IMG/VR virus record: IMGVR_UViG_3300020442_001666
Coordinates: 1-29,418 of that record
Origin: a virus
Direction: 5' to 3' (one strand)
DNA length: 29,418 nt
The translations under genes and the position numbers were made by a program. The notes under the pieces are model-generated. The model did no database searches and had not been told where the DNA came from. It saw nothing but the letters and a program-made list of their open reading frames with translations. Positions 8,902 through 16,413 of the stretch are shown here, in pieces. Each line of letters opens with the position of its first letter. Position 1 is the first letter of the stretch.

Positions 8902-8923
8902 GCTTTTAGTTTTAATTACAATG

Positions 8924-8952
8924 ATTATAGCAATGCCGACATAAAATGTCAA
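8924..8952 (-). promoter_or_regulatory. Consensus sigma-70 promoter for the distal fiber operon
   Basis: On the minus strand TTGACA (8952-8947) and TATAAT (8929-8924) are separated by exactly 17 bp, a perfect match to the bacterial sigma-70 consensus. Transcription would start near 8917 and give an untranslated leader of about 40 nt before the ATG at 8874. The site lies in the gap after the fiber gene that stops at 8984. It would allow the last six genes to be transcribed independently of the main tail operon. Confidence 0.9.
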
Positions 8953-8983
8953 GATTTATTTTTTAAAGGTATGCTATGGTAGC

Positions 8984-11128
8984 TTAGAAGGGATCGTCTG
9001 TTTGGAACGTAAAGGTACCTCTAATTTGTATATATGAGCTACCTGGAATATCTTGTACTTCTAAAGGAAGTCCACCACTATTAGTATAAGATTTTATTTG
9101 CGTTCCATACACTCGTTGACTACTACTACTTAGAGTATAATAAGGGGCTAAAAAACAATGTACGGTACCTGTCCAGCTACTATCCATTCCCGTAACAAGC
9201 ACAGGAACTTGAGGGATGCCCACAGGATCATACGGGCTAGGCCAAAGCATTTCTATATTATGACTTGTGTTATTACTGTTATTCCAAGCACCAACTTGCG
9301 TAATATTTAATTCAACATGTACCAAGTCTCCTATTCTGTACCATCTTATAGGATTGCTATTACTTGAAGTTAAATAAGTAGCAGGGGATATAAGGTCATT
9401 TCCTAAAGTAACACTAGAAGTCGTTCCTTCTTTTTTGTATGTTTTCCAAACATACTGTTCTGGGTGGCTGTCCTGTGTGCTAACTTCTAATATTTTTCCT
9501 ACACTATTACTTCCTGGAATAGTTACTCCGTAAAGATCATCTAATTCAAGTACTGTGATATCCCAGTTAGTGCCGTTTTTTGCTAATACGGGCAAAGCTG
9601 TACTATTAAACTGAGGGGTTGTCGGGTTGGTACCATCTGCTGCTGTATTTACATTGGTCAAGCCGCCTAGAGTGGTTGCAGCAGCGTTTATATCATCGTC
9701 AAATGCACTTAACGGAATTTCTGAAATTAATTTTTTTCTATCTTGCCCATTATCTAATATAATTAACTCATCTTGTGCAGAGTTTACAGTTTGTGTCATA
9801 TCAGTAAGCTCTGATAAGTCTACAGAAAGACTTATTGTGCCTGAGCTTGTAATTGTTGAACCCCCGGCAAGCCCCGTTCCCGCACTAATTGTTATACTGG
9901 TTACTCCAGAGCCTGCAGGGTCTGCGTTTTCCCACTTTGCTGCACTGCTATTATACTGCAGTATTTGTCCGTTAGAAAGACCTGAAATATTAGTGTTGCT
10001 TAATGTTGACACTGATACAGAAGGAGTTCCGGCAGTCCAATTACTTCCGTTATACTTTAGTACCATTTCGTTTAGAAGATTTACACCCGTAAAACTTACA
10101 TCATTTAACTCGCTAATATTCATATCTCCAGCAAGATTTCCAGGAGTAACATTTATCCACCTTGCAGGGGTATAGGAGGTACTCCATCGTAGTATTTGTC
10201 CGTCTGTTGGAGATATAGACGCACCAGAAGCTCCTACGTCTGATAAATCATTTAATTTTATATAATCTTGAGCAAGACTGGTAGGTGTTTCATACTCCCA
10301 AAGCTGACTAGTATGATTATATTGTAATAAAAGCCCTGTTGTTGTTGCTGTTGTATTTGTTACGTTTTGAAGATCTCGTAAGCGTATATAACTTGTAGTA
10401 GCTGTTCTTAAATCTACAAACTCATAGCCATTGGAGTTTGGTGTAAAAGTTTTGTAAGTTCCTGCACTAACAGTAGAGCCTGTAACATCCCCAAGATCTC
10501 CTAAGTTTATATCCCCTGCCAAAGTAGCAGGAGTTGCGTTAACCCAGTTTGTTCCATCATACTGTAGTATATTGTCGGTAGCAACACTTGTTATTGAAAC
10601 ATCGCCTAAGTCTGTCAGGCTACCTACAACCGCGGGACCAGGAACCCAGTTAGTGCCATCATATATTAAAGCATCATTTGTACTTGGAGAGGATGCATTT
10701 ACATTTGAAAGGTCGTTTAAAACATCTACAAGATCAACAAAAGTAACAGTACCGTCTGAAGCAACGCTTAATCCTTGTCCAGTTGTTCCTCCGTTTACAG
10801 TAAGATTACTACCATCAATATTTAGAGTTAGATCTTCTCCGTCAAAGTGAAGATTTTCTCCTGCAGCGTCTCCCATTGTGACTTTATGTGCTAGTCCAGT
10901 GTTGGATAAAGTACTATCATACCCCATCCAGAAACCTTTACCAGAATCATAGTTAGTCATTCCACCTTTGATAGAACCACCACCGCCTATTGTTATACCG
11001 GCTGAGTCTTCTTCAATTGTTACACCCTCTGCTAATGCTGCATCCGCACTATTATCCGGGCTTAAGTTTGCAACTTGTCCAGTATCTTCTGTATTTATGT
11101 ATAGTTCGTATTTTATATCTGCTGGCAT
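8984..11128 (-). CDS. Tail fiber with L-x-D-L-x-D-V / W repeats (714 aa)
   Basis: The ATG overlaps the stop of the J-like gene (TAATG). The N-terminal ~125 residues are Gly/Asp-rich beta structure. From about residue 137 to 402 there are at least six degenerate repeats of roughly 40 residues. Each has LxDLxDV, a spacer, then a QILxYDGTNWVNxTP-type strand; the conserved Trp falls near 161, 195, 277, 324, 364 and 399. This repeat is frequent in phage tail fibers and side fibers. The region after about 560 (IRWYRIGDLVHVELNITQVG, then IQIRGTFTFQTDDPF) is a compact C-terminal domain, probably the receptor-binding tip. Location after J and before a promoter fits a tail-tip or side fiber made late with the tail operon. 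Confidence 0.85.
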   Translation of the reverse strand: MPADIKYELYINTEDTGQVANLSPDNSADAALAEGVTIEEDSAGITIGGGGSIKGGMTNYDSGKGFWMGYDSTLSNTGLAHKVTMGDAAGENLHFDGEDLTLNIDGSNLTVNGGTTGQGLSVASDGTVTFVDLVDVLNDLSNVNASSPSTNDALIYDGTNWVPGPAVVGSLTDLGDVSITSVATDNILQYDGTNWVNATPATLAGDINLGDLGDVTGSTVSAGTYKTFTPNSNGYEFVDLRTATTSYIRLRDLQNVTNTTATTTGLLLQYNHTSQLWEYETPTSLAQDYIKLNDLSDVGASGASISPTDGQILRWSTSYTPARWINVTPGNLAGDMNISELNDVSFTGVNLLNEMVLKYNGSNWTAGTPSVSVSTLSNTNISGLSNGQILQYNSSAAKWENADPAGSGVTSITISAGTGLAGGSTITSSGTISLSVDLSELTDMTQTVNSAQDELIILDNGQDRKKLISEIPLSAFDDDINAAATTLGGLTNVNTAADGTNPTTPQFNSTALPVLAKNGTNWDITVLELDDLYGVTIPGSNSVGKILEVSTQDSHPEQYVWKTYKKEGTTSSVTLGNDLISPATYLTSSNSNPIRWYRIGDLVHVELNITQVGAWNNSNNTSHNIEMLWPSPYDPVGIPQVPVLVTGMDSSWTGTVHCFLAPYYTLSSSSQRVYGTQIKSYTNSGGLPLEVQDIPGSSYIQIRGTFTFQTDDPF

Positions 11129-14100
11129 TATGTTGGTCTCGAAATAGTTGCCAATATAGCGTCATTTTCTTTATCAGGCCTATAAGAAGCTCTGTATAAG
11201 TTTGTTAGTGAAAGCGCATCAGCAAAGCTGCGATCTAAAGTAACTGAAGTATTTGAGTTTATGGAAGCTACAATAGCAGCCTTGCCCAGCGTTTCTGTTT
11301 GAGTAGACAAGTTTTCTAAACTAATTACATCTCCTTCTTCTAGCTCCGTAGTAAAAGAAGTTCCTGTACCGACTAAGGCTGTTGAACTTGCAGCAATTGT
11401 TGCAGTTCCCGTTAAGGCAGTCCATGCATCAGTCATTGGCTCACCTGCATCTCTCCAAAAAGCAGGATAAGATGAGCCATTTGCATTCACATCCCACTCT
11501 GCTAAGAAAACTTTTTCATCTTCGGCACTAAAATACACGTACAAAGCTCGAGTGTCATTATCTGTCACGCCTGAAAGGTCTACATAGCCATTTGGAGATC
11601 TAGCGTTAATTGTATGAGTATTAGTGGGATCGGAACAAGAAGTTATAGTAACAGGATAGTTTTCAAACTCAAAAACTTCTCGGCCAGCGGCCCCTGAACT
11701 GTTTGTACTTCGTATAGCGTATCGAGTTTGAGTCAAATTACTATTTACTTGAGTTGGCCCCGATTGTAGGCTGCCTTTTTCATATTTATCTCCCGAAATG
11801 TCCCAACGTACTCCTCGAAGAGTGCTTTCTCTTCGTATTACTTGTCCATTCCAGTACCATATAATTGAGTCTCCTTGTCTGTTTCCATAATTGTATTGAT
11901 TATGTAATATTTGAAATAACGGAGCTGTGTTAGAGTACTCCTCTTGTCCTGTTGAAGTAGAGTCTCTTCTAATAACTCCTTTTGAACTAGTAATTGCACA
12001 TTTTGGTACACCGTGCTCTAAGTTTATTGGTGCTGGTACGTCTGTAGTTCCAGAGCTTTGAACAGTAACCCAATCCGAATAATTACCTGATAAACTCACA
12101 GTTCTTATTCTTACTAAATGAACTCCAGAAGGAACATCTTGAAAAAGATAGCTGTTTCCTGTCACTGTAGTTGCTGTATCTAGTAGTGGCGATTCCAGTT
12201 CGTATCCTGCAATAAAATCAAAATTTGGAGCAACCCAACTGAGCTTTAAAACGCTCGCAGAATTAGATGCTGGGCCTTCCTTTTGAAAAGATACTGTTTC
12301 TGGTGGAGGAACAACATCAGGTTCGACTGCAGAAACATCTCCATCTTGAGGAACATCATATTCAACCTCTACTCCTTCAAACTTTAAGTTACTATGCTCT
12401 GCTGCGGATATTGTGGCTACTAAAGAATCGTCGTAAGTAATGGATAAAATCTTATACATTTTTGATGATCCGTGTTCCTCGAGATCAGCACTTTCTAATT
12501 GTCTAAGAGCCCAAATACTTCCCTCCAATGGAAGAGTACTAAAAGTATCTCCAGAGTTTAATGTTACTGTATTTGTTGTTGCTGAAGAAGAAGGAAGAGT
12601 AAAAATTTCAGTATGAAAATTTGGTCGCCACTCTACGCTAATTACTTCTCCTGAAGAGTCCCTTGCATTACTTGCTTTTTCTTCACTGTCTAGCGATGTA
12701 AGTTCAAGAGTGTCAGGAGTTCCATCTGCATTTGTATCAACATATGCGTGTGCTTTAGGCAAAAAATCTCCTCTACTATAAGTTTCTCCATCTATTGTAA
12801 TATTCTCTACTCCGGTATAGACTGCTTTACCTCCCGCTATTGTTACCAAGAGTTGATAGGTAGAAGACCCATTAAAAGCAACTGCTCTGTCAAAAGTTAT
12901 ACTTGTACTTGTTACTGCAGAAATTCTACCACTATGAGAAAGACCTTTTCTATCTGTATCATGTACGTTTATAACATCTCCGGGTCTTATAAATTTTGAC
13001 TCCAATCCGGTAGAAAAACTTACAACTTGAATTTGATTTTGTGCAGTCCAAAGCTTCCATTTTCCGTATCGTATAGCTTGGCTTTCCGAAGTACATCCAA
13101 AAGCTGTTACCTCTTTAGAAATTATTCTTTCTTCTCTTATTATTGCACTGCTATCTTCTACAATTAATTTTTCTAGCTCATAGTTTGAACTAGGGTTATT
13201 CCATAAAACTATAACTTGATTAACTCTGTTTTTAAAAGAAGAGCTTTCATAAGAAAATCTGCCGTCGATAACATTTGACTTGGAAAAACTAGCAACAGGA
13301 GACTGTGGAACATCTTGGGATAAAGTAATTTTTCCATTCATCCAATACAAAAGGCTTAAAAAATTACTTGCCATGTCTTTTAACACTTTATAAACAGGAG
13401 TGCTTTTTGTTAGTAAAAGATTTGTTCTAAACCTGGGCTCAAGCTTGCTTATTTTTCCGGTACCACTTGAAGGTATAACTTTTGCTCTAACTTCATCACC
13501 AACAGAATAACTTACTCCCGAAGTGCCTGCAAAAGTATTCCAGCTTGTGTTTCCTAGATCTACTATTTTATAGTATTCTCCTCGAACTGCATTTGAGGTA
13601 AGAGTGGTTTGATTTGTATCTACTAACTCATCACAGTACTTTGATATCCTATATAAAGCATATACGTCTATATCAGATTCAGTAATCCATTTTCCAGTTC
13701 CATATCTATCGTTTAGTAATATGTCATAAAAAATCCACGCAGGATTATCTGTGTAGTATATTTCTAGTGTAAATGTTCCGTCCCAAAATTCTGGATATAT
13801 GGCTTTACCTGTAGGAGAGTATTCTCTAGGAACGTATCCATTTGGTATTTTTATCATTTTACCCTGTATATCATAACTTCTTTTAGGTTCTTGTTGAAAG
13901 TTTCTAGAAGAAAACACACTAGAGATATGAGCTGTATATGGGTAGCTGAACTTATCTTCTACAGAAGAGGATAATGCACTTATTGAAGCTTTTGCAACTA
14001 CAGTGAACTTTCTTTTATCGGTTCCTCCTCCTTCTTTTGATGCTACAGGATTACCATTACTACATATAGGCAAGCCAATATGTCTAGAAACCCTGAATAT

Positions 14101-15495
14101 TTTTATACGAAAATCTGTATAGTCAAGATCTTCGTACTCAGACATATCTATAATATGCTGAAAATTTACAGGAGCATTTGTATCGCCTTTATGCTTTAAA
14201 TTATACGTTGCTGGTTGCCCTGTATGGTGTTTGTCGGGAGGAAGAGTGCCTACTCCATTAGGAAAAAGATCTCTGTTATGAGTAAATGTAGTACTGCTTC
14301 CTATTTTAAATTCTATTTGACAAAGATAAAAAGCATAACAAGTCATTCTCTTACTATCATTTGGGCTTTGGAAGAAAAACCCACTAGGGTATGATATGGT
14401 AAATGATAGTTTATCTGCTTCAACCTTGCTTGCAGATGTAGTAAGTCCAAAATTACTAGAGTTAAGAATTGTAGGATCGGAATTTGTATCCGAATAATCA
14501 GGAATTCCTGGGTACTTTTTACTATCGTCTTCTGTATTTGGCATTCCCTTATAACTTGCAGGAACTACATTATACGTGTTTGTGGGGTGTATCATTTTCA
14601 ACTCAGGAAGGTTAATACCAGAAGTAGTTCCCGGAGTAGTTGCATTGCTTCCCACGCCTGCAACTGCTTTTAGCGGTCTTTGGTATTTAGTTCCTCTGTT
14701 TTCTTGAACATATAAGTTTTGAACTTTGCTTATAGGTGCATCCGGATCAAAGCTATGTCCCGCTAAATCCGCGTTCGATGCAAAAGTAAATTGAGCTTGT
14801 ATAGCAAAACCAAAAGTGCCATTAAATGTATTTTCTGTTACAATTGTCCCTGTTGAAGCATTTATAGAAACTACATTTGTTATTTTAACTGTTTTTAAGT
14901 ACGCTTTTCCAGGTAGATTATTAGCATCTAATAGCCCGTGTGCTTTACCCCACTCAAAGTAACCCTGAGAGTCGCTGGTTCTATTAAAGTGGCCTTTATG
15001 ACTTGAGACACTTCCGTCATCCCAATGTATTTCGAGTTCAGAAGCTCGTACAAGTCCATTGTAAGCTGAGTGGTCAGTATTGTGAGTTCCTGCAACAAAA
15101 GTTCCTGTACTTCTAGTAAGAGTAACTCTTTGATTATTACTATTTGTAGGAAGTATATGATTACTTAAAGTTACCTCTACGTAAGCCTCTCCACTTTCAA
15201 ATAACTCAATTCTTCTTGCTTTTTCTACGTAATTTGTCAAATCAACAGGTATAAAGGTATTAGAATCTACAGTCCCTGTTGTGGAATTATTAAAAGTTAT
15301 TGTTCCAGAAACATCGGTTCCTACTTGAGCAGTTCTAGGAGGCTTATAAGACCAATATTTTGAATTTTCAGAAGTATTATTATCAAAGTACACAGAAGCA
15401 CTGCCATTAACCAGTCCGGCAATAGGCCCTTCACAAAGTATGTCTGTTACCCCAATAAGCTGGGATTTATCTCCTTCATACGCGTTTGCTGACAC
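11128..15495 (-). CDS. J: Central tail hub/tip attachment protein, lambda gpJ-like (1455 aa)
   Basis: The start is GTG at 15495, preceded by AAGGAG that overlaps the stop of the I-like gene. The N-terminus carries DILCEGPIAGLVNGS, the hallmark opening of gpJ-type hub proteins. About residues 580-640 contain YDILLNDRYGTGKWI and DVYALYRISKYCDEL, also typical. The next ~250 residues (KVLKDMASNFLSLLYWMNGK, then RYGKWKLWTAQNQIQVVSF, then FIRPGDVINVHD) form the hub region that closes the tube. A fibronectin type III-like domain (KLSWVAPNFDFIAGYEL) follows near residue 1085. The C-terminus is variable and probably contacts the fiber. Lambda J is about 1130 residues, so this one is longer. In lambda-type phages J contacts the outer-membrane receptor; which receptor is used here cannot be read. 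Confidence 0.93.
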   Translation of the reverse strand: MSANAYEGDKSQLIGVTDILCEGPIAGLVNGSASVYFDNNTSENSKYWSYKPPRTAQVGTDVSGTITFNNSTTGTVDSNTFIPVDLTNYVEKARRIELFESGEAYVEVTLSNHILPTNSNNQRVTLTRSTGTFVAGTHNTDHSAYNGLVRASELEIHWDDGSVSSHKGHFNRTSDSQGYFEWGKAHGLLDANNLPGKAYLKTVKITNVVSINASTGTIVTENTFNGTFGFAIQAQFTFASNADLAGHSFDPDAPISKVQNLYVQENRGTKYQRPLKAVAGVGSNATTPGTTSGINLPELKMIHPTNTYNVVPASYKGMPNTEDDSKKYPGIPDYSDTNSDPTILNSSNFGLTTSASKVEADKLSFTISYPSGFFFQSPNDSKRMTCYAFYLCQIEFKIGSSTTFTHNRDLFPNGVGTLPPDKHHTGQPATYNLKHKGDTNAPVNFQHIIDMSEYEDLDYTDFRIKIFRVSRHIGLPICSNGNPVASKEGGGTDKRKFTVVAKASISALSSSVEDKFSYPYTAHISSVFSSRNFQQEPKRSYDIQGKMIKIPNGYVPREYSPTGKAIYPEFWDGTFTLEIYYTDNPAWIFYDILLNDRYGTGKWITESDIDVYALYRISKYCDELVDTNQTTLTSNAVRGEYYKIVDLGNTSWNTFAGTSGVSYSVGDEVRAKVIPSSGTGKISKLEPRFRTNLLLTKSTPVYKVLKDMASNFLSLLYWMNGKITLSQDVPQSPVASFSKSNVIDGRFSYESSSFKNRVNQVIVLWNNPSSNYELEKLIVEDSSAIIREERIISKEVTAFGCTSESQAIRYGKWKLWTAQNQIQVVSFSTGLESKFIRPGDVINVHDTDRKGLSHSGRISAVTSTSITFDRAVAFNGSSTYQLLVTIAGGKAVYTGVENITIDGETYSRGDFLPKAHAYVDTNADGTPDTLELTSLDSEEKASNARDSSGEVISVEWRPNFHTEIFTLPSSSATTNTVTLNSGDTFSTLPLEGSIWALRQLESADLEEHGSSKMYKILSITYDDSLVATISAAEHSNLKFEGVEVEYDVPQDGDVSAVEPDVVPPPETVSFQKEGPASNSASVLKLSWVAPNFDFIAGYELESPLLDTATTVTGNSYLFQDVPSGVHLVRIRTVSLSGNYSDWVTVQSSGTTDVPAPINLEHGVPKCAITSSKGVIRRDSTSTGQEEYSNTAPLFQILHNQYNYGNRQGDSIIWYWNGQVIRRESTLRGVRWDISGDKYEKGSLQSGPTQVNSNLTQTRYAIRSTNSSGAAGREVFEFENYPVTITSCSDPTNTHTINARSPNGYVDLSGVTDNDTRALYVYFSAEDEKVFLAEWDVNANGSSYPAFWRDAGEPMTDAWTALTGTATIAASSTALVGTGTSFTTELEEGDVISLENLSTQTETLGKAAIVASINSNTSVTLDRSFADALSLTNLYRASYRPDKENDAILATISRPT

Positions 15496-15506
15496 TTTAA
15501 TACTCC

Positions 15507-16103
15507 TTAGTTAAAAATAACTCTTTCTTCGTTTCTAACTTCAAAACTTACTGGTCTTCCTGGAATTCTCATTCTTCCGTAACAAATAGGTATAGGCTCT
15601 GTACTATTTATGGTCTGTCCCGATCCTTGAAACAGATAAGAAGTATCTTCTTGATCGGTACTAGGGTCTTCTGTTAATAAATCCTCTAAGCTGTTATCAA
15701 ACAACCAGCTACCTCCAATTTTAAAGAAAGTACCTAAAGCTGCTCCTGCTTTTCCGCTTCCAAGAAGCGCTACGCCTAGCTGTGGGGCAAAAACCATAAC
15801 AAGTATTCCTGCTACTACTTTTAAGGCATCCTTTAGCTTACCTTCTCCGACAGGAACAGGAGTTATAATTATATCTCCCTTCTCTAAAGTTAAAAATAAT
15901 TTGTCAGGGTCTTCTACTATTTCGTCATTTATTTTCCACGCAAAAACAATATCGTCTTCTAAACAACTTGCGTAGTATTCTGAAAAGTCTTCAAAATTAG
16001 CAGTGAGGCATCCCATAACCTCGACTAAGTTATCTGCCTTCATTCTTCGAACGGACCCATAGCGGGCACCTAGCTCTCCTTCTAAGTATACATTACGCAG
16101 CAT
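15507..16103 (-). CDS. I: Tail tip assembly protein, lambda gpI-like (198 aa)
   Basis: The ATG at 16103 lies inside the end of the K-like gene (11-nt overlap) and has GGAG 7 nt upstream. The N-terminal half (VYLEGELGARYG, then KLFLTLEKGDIIITPVPVG) fits the ubiquitin-like beta-grasp domain of gpI. A glycine/alanine-rich hydrophobic stretch, ALKVVAGILVMVFAPQLGVA, is at about 92-111. The C-terminus has YLFQGSGQTINSTEPIP and CYGRMRIPGRPVS, matching the family's conserved tail. In lambda, gpI is needed for tail-tip assembly and is thought to help start the tip complex with J, K and L. The position directly before J supports the call. Confidence is high for the family and moderate for function. Confidence 0.9.
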   Translation of the reverse strand: MLRNVYLEGELGARYGSVRRMKADNLVEVMGCLTANFEDFSEYYASCLEDDIVFAWKINDEIVEDPDKLFLTLEKGDIIITPVPVGEGKLKDALKVVAGILVMVFAPQLGVALLGSGKAGAALGTFFKIGGSWLFDNSLEDLLTEDPSTDQEDTSYLFQGSGQTINSTEPIPICYGRMRIPGRPVSFEVRNEERVIFN

Positions 16104-16413
16104 TTACTTTCTCCGGTTGCACTATATTTAGTTCCATTTCTGGATATTTGAAAATATAATAGGGTATCTGCAGTGCATTGCAGCTTTTAATATCTGATTG
16201 AGAGGGTTCATTGCCCTCGTTAATATGATTATGTACAATACCTGTTATATTGTATCGTACTCTTAAATTTAAATATTCCGTCGGACAAAAACCAAAGCTA
16301 GAAGGGCCAGGATTTACATTTTTGCATGGAATAAAATAGCTATTGTCAACTATAATTCCACACCCTTCATTTGGGTATTCTTTTTCAAAATGAGAATAAA
16401 TATCGTCTATCAT
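16093..16413 (-). CDS. K: Tail assembly protein, lambda gpK-like JAMM/MPN+ peptidase domain only (106 aa)
   Basis: The ATG overlaps the L-like stop (ATGA). The product is a minimal JAMM (Mov34/JAB1) metalloprotease domain. Glu16 lies in YPNEGCGII, the zinc ligands His61 and His63 in GIVHNHINEG, and Ser71 and Asp74 in the SQSD of the H-x-H-x7-S-x2-D motif, so all catalytic residues expected of the family are present. Lambda gpK is about twice this length because it also has an NlpC/P60 cell-wall hydrolase domain; none follows here, since I begins immediately. It should act in tail-tip maturation, or cleave a peptide or isopeptide bond during assembly or entry; its substrate is unknown. Confidence 0.9.
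   Translation of the reverse strand: MIDDIYSHFEKEYPNEGCGIIVDNSYFIPCKNVNPGPSSFGFCPTEYLNLRVRYNITGIVHNHINEGNEPSQSDIKSCNALQIPYYIFKYPEMELNIVQPEKVNAA

Noticed and set aside
8875-8952. Upstream extension of the 111-residue gene from TTG at 8952 (26 extra residues, hydrophobic start)
   Set aside because: The TTG is the first three bases of the -35 box and the extension spans the promoter; the apparent hydrophobic leader is a translation of promoter DNA.
8953-8983. Terminator after the fiber gene that stops at 8984
   Set aside because: Only a 4-bp GCTA/TAGC inverted repeat is present, without a GC-rich stem or adjoining T-run.
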